Assembly (NCBI GenBank): GCA_020465985.1
Contig: JAANYP010004303.1
Coordinates: forward strand, 1-64,000
Direction of reading: 5' to 3'
Length of the DNA: 64,000 bases
Source of the DNA: Centrapalus pauciflorus
Taxonomy: Eukaryota > Streptophyta > Magnoliopsida > Asterales > Asteraceae
A program made the translations under genes and the position numbers. Shown piece after piece: positions 35,148 to 47,830 of the stretch (position 1 is its first letter; every line of letters starts with the position of its first letter). The notes beneath the pieces are model-generated. The model saw only the letters and a program-made list of their open reading frames with translations. It was not told where the DNA came from and searched no databases.

Positions 35148-37160
35148 TGTAACATCCCAAATTTTAATTATATGTAATTTACGGTTTTAAGACTCAATTA
35201 TTGTACTTATGGAAAATTAAATCAATTTAAGTTATTTTGATCATTATATCAGTTAAATGAGAAAATACGAAGTTGAGGGGTATAATGTGCAATTGGATCA
35301 AAATAACAAATAAAAGATGGAAACCTCTTTCATTTTTCCACCAACTCACTCTCTCTCTAACTCTCTCGATTCTCTCTCTTTCCCTCTCTAAAAACCCACA
35401 AGTTTCATAATCAAGAATCAGAGATTTGTTGGATTCAAGTGTTCAAAAGTTGGATTCAGATAGCAAATAAGGAATTATAAGCATTACAACAAACGATTTA
35501 AGGTAACATTCCTCCAAACTTGCAAAATTTGAGGTTTTTGGTTCGGTTTTTATAGAAACCGAATCATAGGTTTTGGATAACAAATGTTAATGCATGTTGA
35601 ATTTTATTGATGATATGTTGAAATCGAGCATGTATGTTGCTATGTACCAAATTTCAGAATCAGATTCACACTCTAAGTATGATTTCAAGATAAGTGTGTG
35701 TTTTAGTGTGTGTGTTCATCGAGACTCATAAGAAAAATGGACACAAATCGGTTATTTTGGTACATAAGTGTTATATTATAAGTTGATATAGTACATTTAA
35801 GCTTATATCTGCAATATCAGACTCAAAACATGTAAAATGGTCAAATAGTGGAATCTGGAAAATCTGGAAAAAATATGCTAAGTATGAACTCGGTTCGGAC
35901 TGATGATCCATCCGAATTCGGATCCACCCAATTCGGATCCATCAATTTCGGACCTTGCCCTATTTCGGATTAATACACAATTCGGACCTACAATGATTTC
36001 GGACCAACCCCATTTCGGTCCTATCCCAATTCGGACACCGTCCCAATTCGGATCAATAGTGAGTTCGGACCAACAGTAACTTCGGACCCCATACCCATTT
36101 CGGACCAATGCCAATCTCGGACCATGCTCAACTCGGATCACACCCACTTCGGACCAATACCATATTTCGGACAACCCTGTATTTCGGACCATCCGAATTC
36201 GGATGTGGTCCGAAATCAGTACAATTATACTTAGTTTTCAGAATACAATTTTTAAGCAATTACTGACACATATTCACTATTACACTTACATTACAGATCA
36301 TTGTGGTGTTATCAAAACACACATTGATTCAGGATCAAGTCACAAAACCAATCACTGTGAGTAACAGATTGTCATTCGAACATTTATTGTTTTTGCATTC
36401 ATGTTTATACATTCAATGGCATGTTCACGTTGTTCATATACTTCATTTGGCACTCATGAAATGATTTGTTGTTATGATGCACACTCGTACTTGACATGTA
36501 ACACACATGTAGCTTGCGTTCATTTGAAAGTGCATCTATTTACATCATGCTTGCACTGCATGATCATTACTTCATAATCTGATGCGACCTGGACTGGGGC
36601 TGACAGCAGGCCACTGTCGGGGACTGATCATCCCACTCGTATCCCATCAGGTTCGGCACATCCCCGATCAGCATATTGAACTGCCAACCCATGCTTGCAC
36701 TGCATGGTTTTTCACATACACTGAGGCTTACACTGCCGATATTCACATACATGGGGCTTACACTGCCCATGGTTAAGCATTGTTTGTAAAGAAATATTTG
36801 TTGTATGCATAATCTGTTATCTCACTAAGCATTTAGCTTACTGTTGACTCACATTGTTTACAGGCAAAGGCAAGAGTGTAGCTGGACCATCTACTTAAGC
36901 ATATCAAATCAATATCCTGGAGACCTTAGTAGCTATTGGTACTTGAATGTAATAGCTTTGGGCTGGGATTTGTACTTCTAAAACAATTATGTTGATGTAA
37001 TAGTTAGACTCTTATCACTGTAGACATGTATTCTATTGCTTTAGTGTGGTTTGCTTAATTCTGATTTAAGTATCAATTTCAATTATTATGATACTCATTG
37101 GGTTGTTTGTCGATCCTGGTGATTGCTACAATTATATCATTAATTATCAAGGGCGTCACA
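35148..37160 (+). mobile_element. Solo gypsy LTR (2,013 bp) inserted in copia integrase
   Basis: Starts TGTAACATCCCAAATTTT and ends AAGGGCGTCACA, flanked on both sides by ACAGC, a perfect 5-bp duplication. No internal region is present: it is a solo LTR left by recombination between the two LTRs of a full element. It contains about nineteen TTCGGA repeat units (35885-36205), a donor-like GTGAGT at 36357 and an acceptor-like TTTACAG ending 36863. It is related to the LTR of element D. Orientation is inferred from the TGTAACATCC start. Confidence 0.93.
35885..36205. repeat. TTCGGA minisatellite, about 19 units of about 17 bp, inside the solo LTR
   Basis: Units of 15-18 bp of the form AWTTCGGACCNNNNCCC, with the TTCGGA core almost invariant and the remainder variable. 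The array opens at GGTTCGGACT (35891) and ends with ATTCGGATGTGGTCC near 36205. Isolated TTCGGA words continue in related LTR sequence at 57050-57330 and 58375-58580. Confidence 0.9.
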
Positions 37161-37165
37161 ACAGC
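37161..37165. other. Target-site duplication, right copy (ACAGC)
   Basis: ACAGC directly after the LTR end CGTCACA; identical to 35143-35147. Confidence 0.93.
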
Positions 37166-37620
37166 CTTTTGTGCCATAACCAGTTCAACTCTGCATTGGT
37201 TCTTGTGAGAAAGCAGGTTTTAGTTGTGGGATCAGCAGATTTCATGTCCACAACATATACACCTTTCTTTCGTTGAGCACACAACACAACTTTGCCTTGG
37301 GGATCCAATATGTAACCCGGGTGCTCATCAAAGTTAACCTTGTAGCCAGCATCACACAGTTGACTTATGCTAACAAGGTTATGTTTTAGCCCAACCACAT
37401 AGGCTACCCGTTTGAACACTGCAGCACCAGCTTTAAGAGTTCCATATCCCTCAGTGGATCCCTGTACATTGTCACCAAAAGTGACTTTTGGCCCTTTTTC
37501 AGGCCTGATATCACTCAGCAGGTCCTTGCAACCTGTCATGTGTCCTGAGCAACCACTATCCAAGTACAAACCTGGGATGGTTGTTTGTCCTGCAGAGTGT
37601 CATAGGAAAAATATTAGTTA
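37166..37620 (-). pseudogene. Copia protease and start of integrase zinc domain
   Basis: The minus-strand ORF 37156-37569 starts at YLDSGCSGHMTG, the Ty1/copia aspartic protease active site with catalytic Asp intact. It continues with VTFGDN, GYGTLKAGAAVF, VVGLKHNLVSISQLCDAGY and ends NAELNWLWHKRL, the GAG-pre-integrase/zinc finger entry. The solo LTR cuts it here. Family role: cleavage of the Gag-Pol polyprotein. The open frame is retained over the whole domain. Confidence 0.93.
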
Positions 37621-37724
37621 CTTTTAGGGGAACTCATCATTGTGATGAGTTCTCCTACTTCATCAACATTTGTTGATGGGCTAGTAATATCCACAATAAT
37701 ATTTCCTATTTGAATGGTATCAGT

Positions 37725-39271
37725 TTAAATACCACTATCATTTACTAAGTTACTTCCAACACTGCTTGTTTTAGCAATGATGGAACTAACAGAGTCAACA
37801 AGCCTCATGTCCTCAGTTTCAGGGTAGTCTTTGGCCATGTGTGTGTTCTTCCCACATTTATAACATTTTCTCTTTTTAGCCTTTTTGGAAGAAGAGCTTT
37901 CAGAAACACATTCTGAATTATTTCTGTTGATTTTATCAGCAGGTTTAGCAAACTTATTACTATTTTTCGATGAATCAACAGCTTGAGTGGAAGGCACAAT
38001 AGCAACAGCTTTGCCTGTTTCTTCTTTCCTCTTTTTGGGAGTACATATGTCAAAAACAGGAAGCTTAATTGGTTTTTGACCTTCCATAGGTTTGGGAAAC
38101 TTATTCCCAGATTTCTCAGGCTGAGCCATGGCTTTGCCTTTTCCCTTACTGAGATTTGATTGATGCTGCCTATCAACATAATCATTGTTTCTGGTTTTGA
38201 AAGACTTATTTTCATTTATAACCAGTTTTCCACTATGATTTGAAAACTTAATTGAAACCACAACATATTTGCTTTCAACATGAGACTTACCCTTGTTGAA
38301 AGCAGGCTGCTTACCTTTTGAAAACTTATTTTCAAAATGTTTAGCATCAAAAGGATTAACATGTCTCTTACCATCAGATTTGGACCCAGAGCTTGTTTTG
38401 TCAACAGGTTTAGTGTCCACTGCTGCAGATGAGCATGTTTACCTTTCTTTTGCTTGTGTGACTCAGCGGAGCACTTAGCAGGCTGATTTGATGGAGAACA
38501 CATTCCATTATCAGCTTTTGGGGCTTTTTCACACAAGCTGTCAGTATTTTGAGGCCTGAAAAACCTGTTTGTTGAGACTAGCTTTACATTAACTTTTTGG
38601 ATGAAAGTACTGGGAAGCTCACCAAGAGTGGATAAGTCATCTTTCAGATTATTAATCTCAACAATGGAAGCTGCTTTGTCAAGATCCCCTCCAAGATAGA
38701 CTTGGATTTGTGCAAGGATCTGTTGACTGATGCAATGGCTGACTTTCTGTGCTGATTGGCACCAAGAGTCAACTATCTATTGAAGCTTTGCATGTTTTAT
38801 ATCTGTTTCTCTCTTATCTTCCAGTAAAATAGAGTTGATGTGTTTTTATTCATCAAGCTCAGTTTCCAACTTATGGTAACTGTTCAGTTTACTGGATTTT
38901 ATTTCAAGATCAGTTTTAAGCTTAGATATTTCAGATAGTAAAACATTATGATTCTCAACAGCTGCTTTTAAATCAACCAGCATATATTCAAACATTTTTA
39001 CTTTTTCATCAGAACTGTAAGCCATAAAAATTTGTACCTTGTACATCATTGTAGGGTTCCAGTTCTCTAAGCTGTTGAAGGCTTCAGCTTCAGCCAAATC
39101 CTGTTTGAAGTTGCTAGTTGATGGGACGTCAGTGTTCGCCATCAGACAGTTGTTGTCTTCTTCATCTGAGGATGAATCAGACTCCTCCCAGTCACATGTC
39201 TCTCCCATTAGTCCCTTTTGTTTGTTGGAAGCCATTAAGTTTTCCAACTTCTTCAGCTTAGCCATGGCCAT
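37725..39271 (-). pseudogene. Copia gag C-terminal part with second zinc knuckle
   Basis: 38846-39271 is an acidic, helical stretch (KLKKLENLMASNKQ, DWEESDSSSDEED, YKVQIFMAYSSDEKVKMF, likely coiled coil). 37725-38420 is Lys/Ser-rich and ends with a CCHC knuckle, CYKCGKNTHMAKDYPE, where the last Cys has become Tyr. The frame is lost at about 38425-38845. A large lysine-rich gag tail of this kind is usual in the SIRE-like group. It would sit in the virus-like particle and bind RNA. Confidence 0.8.
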
Positions 39272-40340
39272 AAGGTACTTAACCCTATAGCCTTCTTGTA
39301 TGGTTTGGAAAACTGTCCAACAGCTTTAGACACACAGTCAGCAGCTATATGGCCAGTTTTGCCACATTTGAAGCACTCAGCCTTAGATTTATCAAATGCC
39401 TTCTTTTTGACAGCATTTGAGTTCCCCTGCAGCATATTTCTTCCAAACCTTTTCTTGTTGAACCTTTTGACAAGCATTGCAATCATTTGCTCATCATCAA
39501 GTTCAGCAAGATCTGCACTGTCTTCCTCACCAGACATTTCCTCTCTTTCATCATCAGCCTGTTGATCAGGTTGTGTGAACACATCACACACCTGCCCAAC
39601 AGGTTGTCTCCCGCTGGCCACTAAGGCAACACCTCTCTTGGACATCTCCAAGGCATTTCTCTTCTGCTGCCTTGATTTCTCATCATTTAGTAAGGATCCA
39701 TATAAGTTTACAAGATCCATACCTTTGATGGTACCTGAATTTCTCAAGATGGTAGAAAAATAGTTCCACTCTTCAGGCAAGATGTCCAAGAACTTGTTCA
39801 CCAGAGTCAGGCTGTCCTTTGTGATCCTAACAGCATTGAGATCATTAATAAGAGCAGTAAACCTGGTGTAGGTTTCTGTGAGTGTCTCCTTTGGTTTTGC
39901 GAAGAAGAGTTCATACTGTCTTTCAAGATTGTTAATCCTGTTATCCAGTGTGATTGTGGGTCCATCATAGACGGTACACAAAGTATCCCACATCTCCTTT
40001 GCAGTCTTCATCTTCTCAACCTGTTTGAACACATCATCAGGCAGAGAGATAACCAGGTTATTCCTGGCTTTTGCATCCAGAGCAACTAGTCTTTTGTCTT
40101 CATCAGACCATTAAGCTTTGGCCTTCTCAAAGGTTCTGATTTCAAGGGTAGCTCTTTCAACAGCAGAAGTTATGGTAGTAACAGAGGTTGGCACATAGGG
40201 ACCTTCCATTACTATCTCTAGTAGTTGTACATCCAGATTCTCCAAATAGAGCATCATCTGCACTTCCAGCCAGAGAAGTTCTGATGATTGAACTTTGGGG
40301 GTTTGGCCATCATCACCATCATCATCATCCAATTTTTTTT
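39253..40340 (-). pseudogene. Copia gag N-terminal and core part (UBN2 type)
   Basis: Starts at an ATG run near 40330 (MMMMVMMAKPPKFNHQNFSG), then a one-base deletion near 40265 shifts the frame to MMLYLENLDVQLLEIVMEGP. After VERATLEIRTFEKAKA comes a stop at 40111, then WSDEDKRLVALDAKARNN and, open from 40032 to 39253, VFKQVEKMKTAKEMWDTLC, NLERQYELFFAKP, ETYTRFTALINDLN and the knuckle CFKCGKTGHIAADC. These are the UBN2/gag motifs of plant Ty1/copia. Beyond 40340 I find no primer binding site and no 5' LTR, so the element is truncated there. Confidence 0.88.
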
Positions 40341-42984
40341 CATGTATATATACATATGAAAACCCTGTTATTATTTGATCGCCACAAGAAAAACACACTT
40401 TCCTGAAAATTTTGAAGAAATTTGGGTTGGAATTCAAGGTTGGATTAACAACTTTCATCATCATCATCATCATCATTTCAACACTTTCATTATTAAATCT
40501 TGAGGTAATATCTATAAACCCCAAAGATATTCAAATTTATGTATGTATTATTTAAGTAATATTATGATCAATAAAATGTTGTAGATAAAGATTATCAAGC
40601 TGAAAAATAAATAGCTAACAACATCTAATATCATCATCTTCTTTATTTTTAAGATTTAAGAGCTTCACATGTTCATCAATGGTGGTTTAAATGGGTTTTG
40701 AGCTTTAATCCAAAACTCTATGTAAAAACACTAGAATGTGATTAGAAATCAGATTTGAATGATTATTTGAATAAGAAATTAGGAGTTGGGAGTTTCGGCC
40801 GGCGAGTTTCGGCGGTGGTGGCGGCCATTGGCGGCTGCTCCGTCTTCCTTCTTTCTGCTTCCCTTTCTGTTTCGTGTTTCCAGCGAGAGAAAGAGATGGG
40901 AGAGTAAGGGGTTGTGTGAGTGTTGGGTGACAGTCTAGTCGGCGCCAGAGACGCGTTGGTTGGCGACCTGTATGGCGGCAGCGGCGGCGCCCTTCTTCTC
41001 TCTTTCTGTCCGTTTTCTTCTTGTTTTTCTGTTCTGGGTTTGCGCCGAGGAAGTAGAGTTGTGGAGAAGGAGGGGGGGGGGGGTTCGGCGGAGGTGTGGC
41101 CAGTGGCCACCGCCACCTTGCTGGCTATCCATCGGCGCCTCCCTCTAATTTTTTTTCTCTCCTTTTTGTTCCAGTAGAGAAGAGGAAAGTAAAAAAACAG
41201 GGACCATTTTATTTTTTTTATATTTTATTTTTATTTTGTTAAAAAAAAACCCGGTTGGGTTATTTGGGTAGCAACTAGGTTTTTATCTTTGTTGGGCTTT
41301 TAACTTAGTTATTTAATGTGGATTAGGTTAAGGGATTTTTGGGCTGAATGTTTTCTTGGGCCTTATTAAATGGTTTTGTGTTTTAAAATTTTAATCAGAT
41401 GTTGAAATTGTACCCTTTTCTTTTCTTTTGTATGCACCGAGAGAGAGAAGAGAAATGGACTTCACATTTTCTTTTTTATGGGTTGATAATATTTATATTT
41501 TTATTCTTATTTTTATATTGGGCTCCATGTTCTTGGTCTAAATTAACTGATTGGGTTGGACCTTTATTTTCAGTTTTAACTTCTGATTGAACTTAATGTT
41601 AAAAATGGGTATTGAGCTTAACTAAATTTAAGTAATCAAGTTGGGCTGAACATCTAACTAATATATGTCTAAATATCTAATTAAATTAAGTGATTCAATT
41701 ATTTAGTTGGACTAGTTACTTAAATCTTTGGGATATATAATTGGTTGGATTTAGCTTAAGTAATTTAAATGAGTTAATAATTAGCTTCTATTAGTGGTTG
41801 GACCACTAATTAATTTTGGGGTTCTGTTGTTTAGTTACTTTGGACATTTAATTAATTTTTAGTGGGCTACTTATGTAGTTTAATATATGGGTTGGTCATT
41901 TTATTACATAAATTTAGGTTGGGTTAACATGTGGGTCAAGTTGGAACGAATTTAGTATTTATATGAAATACCTATAAATAATTACATAGGTGTAATTATA
42001 AAGAAATATCTTTTAATGATATAAATTGTAATATGTAAAGATTCTAATAAATCAAAGTACACCGATTTAGTCACCGAATTTAAATAGAATTGGATATTGG
42101 ACATTAGAAAATTATCGAGTTAAAAATATTAATAAATAGGCAATGCAATTTTATATCAGGATTCAAGCAATTCGATTGAGACGGGTGGCTCTCAGTAGTG
42201 CTCTTAGCTGATATTCGGTTAGTCGCTTGGCGGGTTACAGATTGGCGAGCACTGTAAGTAATTGATTTAATTTCATAAATGATCATTTATAATATGTTTG
42301 TGTTGGTTATCTGTTTCATTTGTTTTACCGTGCTTATTCATTTCGCTGCCATATTGCCTTTGATATCTGCTATTCTTTTTCATCACCATGAATTGTTACA
42401 AGACAACCCTTATTCCCCGGTATGCAAACTGTGTATTCATGTGATGATTGCATGCATGTGTGGCTGGATGTTAATTTTATACGCTGTAAGTCAGGAGTGC
42501 CGCAAGCTGTGTTACTGTGTATGCATTGCTGGGAAGGCCGGATGCTCCACAAACTACCTATGCGTGGACGCACTGCTGGGATGGCCGAGTGCTACACATG
42601 TTGACTTTGTGCCGATAATTGTATCATTCATGTTATTCATGTTTATTTGTGCTAGTAAATCTATTACTCACTAGGCGACAGCTTACCCCGGTTGTGGGGG
42701 CAATGTTTCAAGTTTAGCTGATAAGGGGAAAGCACCAACATCAGGGTCAAGAGTTTGGGGACTCGTGGTATCAGATAGACTTCTGCTCAATTTGTATTTA
42801 TATATATGAATTTATAATTGGGATGGGTAGATCCCTAGAATTTCAATTTGGTTGTAATAACTACATTTAAATTCTAGCGTACTATGATGGTTGTAGTTTG
42901 AACTTAGAAAGCTTTATGTTATTACTTCGAGGTTTATGTTGCAGATTTTAGTAAAAGCGCCGCGTAGAATGGGGCGTTTAAGTA
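40341..42984 (+). repeat. LTR-like DNA of an unassigned gypsy family, ends not defined
   Basis: No gene recognised. 40341-40540 is AT-rich with a second (CAT)n run at 40459-40480. 40780-41170 is GC-rich (GGCGGTGGTGGCGGCC) with a run of about 12 G near 41072. 41180-42150 is AT-rich with GGGCTT/GGGCC words. 42200-42700 resembles the right half of the gypsy LTRs elsewhere in the window: a GTAAGT, a GC-richer hairpin-prone stretch, and ATTACTCACTAGGCGACAGCTT. It breaks off at about 42984 into the integrase of element C. I read it as a truncated LTR or leader in plus orientation. Confidence 0.45.
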
Positions 42985-43155
42985 GAGATCATGGACCGTG
43001 AGGTTAAAATATTGAAGCAAAGTCGTATTCCTATTGTCAAAGTTAGATGGAATTCCAGACGTGGTCCAGAATTCACTTGGGAACGCGAAGATCAGATTAA
43101 GCGGAAGTACGCTCACCTCTTCTCAACTAAGAAGACCCCTGAGGAAACACGATAA
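42985..43155 (+). pseudogene. Element C: integrase C-terminal end
   Basis: Plus-strand frame gives EIMDREVKILKQSRIPIVKV, RWNSRRGPEFTWEREDQIKR, KYAHLFS and a TAA stop at 43153. It matches the last third of the element B ORF 10162-10590 at most positions and is followed by the same polypurine tract. The rest of element C's internal region is absent. Confidence 0.88.
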
Positions 43156-43177
43156 AATTTCGAGACGAAATTCCCTT

Positions 43178-43190
43178 AACAGGGGGAGAC
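43178..43190 (+). other. Polypurine tract of element C
   Basis: AACAGGGGGAGAC just before the LTR start TGCAACAACC, identical to the tract of element B at 10608-10623. Confidence 0.85.
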
Positions 43191-43954
43191 TGCAACAACC
43201 GTCACAAAATCAGGTTAGCATTTATATCTAAATCAATAGTCATTAGCAATTAATCAATGCGATTAACACATTCATAAGGAATTTTCTTACAATTAGAAAC
43301 AATTTCATCGGGGAGATGAAATGGCAAAGTAATTAATCCGATTGATTTACGATATGATGGATTACTTCAACTAAGTGCATAACTAAATTAAGATTAGTGA
43401 CACTAATCATGCATTAACAAACTTACATAACTTTAATTATGCAATACTAAAACAATTCATTAAACTAGTGTATTTCGTAAGTATTTATAAAATTACATAA
43501 AAAGGAAAATACAAGAATACATTTTGAAATACTTTTGTACAAAAAAAATGAAAATGAATTTTAAATACCCTAGGTGGCCGGCCATAGGTAATACCAATGT
43601 AGGTGTTGACTTCATTTTTTTACTACAACTCCCATTCACCATCACAATCAAATCTTTCAACACCTCTCCCTTTCATTTCATCCAACTCTTCACTTAACCT
43701 CCACTTTGCAAGACCAATCCTCTTCTATAAATAGATGACTCATTTCCTCTCATTCTTTACACCATCTAAGAGCAAAAACACACTCTCTTTTCCCTCTAAA
43801 ATCTGGCCAAGAAGGATACACACGCAACACTTCATTTTCTTTCAAGTGTTCTTCAATATTCAAGAAAGTTTTGGTGCATTTAGTTAAAGAACAACTCTCC
43901 TACTTGTTTTCATTCTTATACTTCATCAAAGTAAGTAAATACTACCTTATTATT

Positions 43955-44001
<47 letters not shown>

Positions 44002-45583
44002 AATATAAGTCTTTCATAACATATATAATAACCAACAACAACAAGTTTCATTAAAAGCCAAATTTATAAACAACTAGTTTTGTTTTAAAGTTTGTTCCTT
44101 CAAATGTGTTTATAAATATATAAACACATAATGTAAGCTTAAGTATTATAAAAACAAGTTATATAAATGTGTTTCATAACCTTTTATACATGTGGTTTTT
44201 GAATAAACAACAAGAATCACAAGTTGTTACAAGGTTGTAAAAATCAGATTTTCGGCAGAAATATTACATTAACTTTGAAAAATCATAACTAATTCAAAAC
44301 TTAACGAAATGAGTTGATTCTTGTTTCAGATTTAGATCTATGTTTTAACTAAATATCTGGAGGTTTTCAAAATTTACTTCTGAGTTTTGAACACCCAAAT
44401 AATGTTTGGGAACCGAAAGGTCTAACAGCTCAAATATGGCCAACATAGGGTTTTTAACAAGCCTTTTCCCTAACCTAAACACCTTGAATAATGACTGTTC
44501 TTACCTTGAAAAATTCATTGTGTATAGTAGTTTTATGAATATGAATATCAAAGCCCAAATCGTTTTTGAGCTTGGTCAAAAACAGCCACAAAATAGGCCG
44601 AAAAACCACAACAAAACCTGGAAAAATCCTTATATATATACTTGAACTTTTAAATGGGTTTTATTTATGGACTTGTTAAGTTGGGTGATTGAAAACATAA
44701 AATCTCTCATACGTTCATATTATCATTTATTGGAGTTATTAAGTCCCTCACATCATTTAGGACTCGGTTAAATACATCAAGCTTCATCAGAAGTCAACAA
44801 CGTAATCTCCGTGTTTACACACATTTTGCCATCCCTTTTACGGTGTGTTTGCAGCCCCTATTTTTACTTGTTTGTATTGCTTTGGTGTGAGAATACATGC
44901 TTAACTTTTTATTTTATATGGACACAAGTACTTGAATCATTTTTCGTATTACATAAGATTGTTACTTCACCCTCGCCCTCAATCATGAACCGTTAATTAC
45001 TACGTAAACGTGAATATTGTGGATAGATCTATTTGGGTTGATGCCCCCATCCGGATTGGTTGCACCAATTGTAAATGGATGCATAATTATTTGACAATTC
45101 TTTGTATTATGGTGTTGATTACCACATAGGGCACTCAGAAGTTAAGTTTCGGGGTCATGAGGCTTATGGTAATACTTAAACTATATGATTTGCTTTTGTG
45201 TTTACAACTCACTGAAATCTTGTGTTTTCCATACAATGTCTTACTTATCGAGTAAAGCTATGAGCTCACCAACTTTATGTTGACGTATTTTGCATGTTTT
45301 TCTTAGGACCTTAAGGGCTACTTTTCGCACTCAAGGCTATTTTGAAAGCTTTTGGGAGTCACGAAGCATTTATAAACAAACATGGAGACTTACTTGCATA
45401 ACTAGTTTATTAATTGTTTCCGGTCATGTACTTTAATCTCCATTATTCGTGAACTCTGTTATTGTCATGATTGTAAAATGATTTAATCTATGTATTTCGA
45501 GAACGTCCCATTTAGAGGTTGTTCATTGTGATTGTGACTTTGTTTCCGCGACATCATGCCTCATTGCCAAGTGGGGTGTGACA
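43191..45583 (+). repeat. 3' LTR of element C (2,393 bp), same family as element B
   Basis: Starts TGCAACAACC (B: TGTAACATCC) and ends GGGGTGTGACA. Collinear with the B LTR over its whole length at visibly lower similarity: CGATGAATCGG/GGAGATGAAATGG block, CTATAAATAG TATA box at 43726, AAGTGTTCTTC repeat, GTAAGTAAATACTA, (TA)n at 43961-43998, GGCAGAA-TATT block, GGACTCGGTTAAA block, donor-like GGTGTGTTT at 44843 and acceptor-like TTCTTAG ending 45306. Confidence 0.88.
43726..43735 (+). promoter_or_regulatory. TATA box of element C LTR
   Basis: CTATAAATAGATG, at the position equivalent to the B LTR TATA box at 11195. Confidence 0.7.
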
Positions 45584-45596
45584 TTGTTGAACCCGT

Positions 45597-46486
45597 ATTG
45601 GGGTGTTATCTGATTAAAGAACAATTTGTTGGTTAATTGTTATTCTAGTTGAAATCCCGAGGAGAATTAATATTGTATTGAAGTTATAATAACGCAACCG
45701 CAGTGAGTACTTAGATTTATATGTCCACATTGGTTTTATCTTAGCTGTAGTTCTCTGAGGCATGTTGTTTTTTATTCGTTTGGCATTGTATTAAAATAGC
45801 GTATATTTGATGCACGTTGTTGCTTGCGTACATGTTTTACATGTTCCGTATTCTTTGTTGTGAATCAACGTGATGGGCTTTCGAGCTATAATTGTTAATC
45901 TGATGTTACTGAGGCTAGATGACCTGGAGTCGATTACTCTAAGGCCTCGAAGAGCAGTGTAACATCCTCAATGATAAATTCGCCTCAGATGATGTGTTTG
46001 TTCTTTGCAAAGGCATGGTGGAGCTATATGCTCATATACTTGTCCGTATTTCGTGTACGAAGGGGTGCATGACGTTTATCGACGCTGTGACTCATGTGTG
46101 TTGCCTAAAGACTTGTAGAATATGAAATCTCTGTACTCTCTTAGCATCACTTGCCTTTTAGTTGTAAACTGTTTTCAGGAAAGGGAAAATCCACTGTTGG
46201 ACTTTCTAGCTAAGTCAACAATTGAAGCCACTTGAGGATTCTACTACTTATATTGGTAATGGAATAATGAAGATTCCATTGGGTTCTTTTGGGTTGATGT
46301 ATTAAAATATGGAGTATGTAGAAATAGATTTGGAAATTTGTAGTACATTAGTGTGTTCAAATTTGTATAATTTATGTATTTTAAATATCCTGTAGAGAAT
46401 AGTCTAATTTGGATTAATGTAACATTTATGGTTTGGTTGTATTATCTTGGGTAATGTGTATGTTGTAATGTGAAAAGAGTGTCACA
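45597..46486 (+). repeat. 5' LTR of element D, 5' truncated
   Basis: Matches 57407-58268 of the complete D LTR (shared start ATTGGGGTGTTATCTGATTA) and ends AAGAGTGTCACA at 46486, followed by the primer binding site. The first about 1.1 kb are missing; a 13-bp stretch of unclear origin (45584-45596) separates it from the LTR of element C. Confidence 0.85.
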
Positions 46487-46491
46487 TGGTA

Positions 46492-46503
46492 TGGTATCAA
46501 AGC
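46492..46503 (+). other. Primer binding site of element D (tRNA-iMet type)
   Basis: TGGTATCAAAGC, five bases after the LTR end GTGTCACA. Confidence 0.8.
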
Positions 46504-47830
46504 AGTAGTTAGAGATTTCAAATGTCCGTGAGGACTTGGTCTCAAACATTGGTAATGACATTGTAGTGATAATATGTGATGATCTGAATTAATATATAAT
46601 ATGCTCAAGTGCTTATAGGAATATGAATTTTCATAACGAGAAAGCGAGTGGTGTACTTAAACAAGTAATGCGGTTACTAAATAAGTTATATGTTTCCATT
46701 TCAAAAATGTATGGAGAATCGATGGAAATCATATAGGCCATGTAACTAAATCATTCAAGGACTTGTAACCACCAACATTTTCTGGATCGTTGAGGATTAA
46801 GAAATCGAAAGAATGGATTACAACTATGGAACAAATTTTTATGAAGGTGAATTGCAAGGATGAATATAAGGTATATTTGGCTAAGGATCAATTGGTTGGA
46901 CAAGCCAAGAGATTGTGGAATTATTTGGAAAAGGAATTGGGATCAGAGTTGATTACTTCATTTAGTTAGAAACAATTCAAGTTATTGTTTTGTCGGCAAT
47001 ATGGTGAGCCTTATATTGTATCTCATGCTGATCATGAAGAAATAGCTAGAAAGATAAGAAATTATGGAGGCTATGAACGTAATGGACCGTACTCAATATC
47101 AAGGACTAACAGACGTGATGGATGTAAAAGATGTGGTGAAAGACATGGTGGAAAGTGTACTCTTTTTAAAATATGTTGTCGATGTTGCAACTAATTGGAA
47201 CATGAGGATGATGAATGTTCAAGGAAGGTAGAGGCTTGTTATATTTGTGGAAAATGAGGTCATTTTAGCAGAAATTACAGACTGCCACCATGGAATTAGC
47301 ATGTTTACTTCACATGAAGAAATTAAGGACAAAAAGTTCAACGAAATAGATGAAATCCTAGAGACTACTTTTAGGACTTTTAAACCTTGATTGAGGAACT
47401 AGAAGTCTACTTCAAAATTTTCTACATGTATTATCTTATTGAAGACTTATGATTTTAAAGTTAACATGGATTGGAATAATATTAACTTTCTATTACTAAT
47501 GTGATTATAAATATGTTTGTGAAGAGAATAGTCAAGCATATAAATAGGCATTAAATGAATAGCCAATGTGGATTCTGAAGCTTTGAATTTGAAAACATAC
47601 TCTTGGAATTTAAAAATGATTATAGAAATTGTACAAAAGTTTAAGTTTGACCATAATAGATTAAATGATTGGAACTAATTGTATTAAATATCATATATGA
47701 TATGTTTGAAGGATTGATAACAATTAGTATTGGTTATCATAAAGTGAGTAGCATTAGCTTTTATTATTAGAAACTCCATGGTACATTGTGTTGTTATTTT
47801 AATTTAAAAGGTTGTAATTAAGTTTAATAG
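46504..47830 (+). pseudogene. Element D gag, broken
   Basis: From about 46760 the plus strand reads in pieces as gypsy gag: PPTFSGSLRI-like, QIFMKVNCKDEYKVYLAKDQ, QAKRLWNYLEKELG, then after a stop EQFKLLFCRQYGEPYIVSHA (46985-47194) and zinc knuckles CKRCGERHGGKC, CCRCCN-stop and CYICGK-stop-GHFSRNY. The region after 47290 is degenerate and runs into the inserted element at 47831. Capsid and RNA-binding functions are lost. Confidence 0.75.
47826..47830. other. Target-site duplication of the nested element, left copy (AATAG)
   Basis: AATAG before the element; the right copy at 54060-54064 reads AACAG (4 of 5). Confidence 0.65.

Noticed and set aside
40763..41177. GC-rich segment with overlapping ORFs on both strands
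   Set aside because: Composition-driven frames (GGC/GCC and CTT runs) without protein motifs, inside LTR-like DNA.
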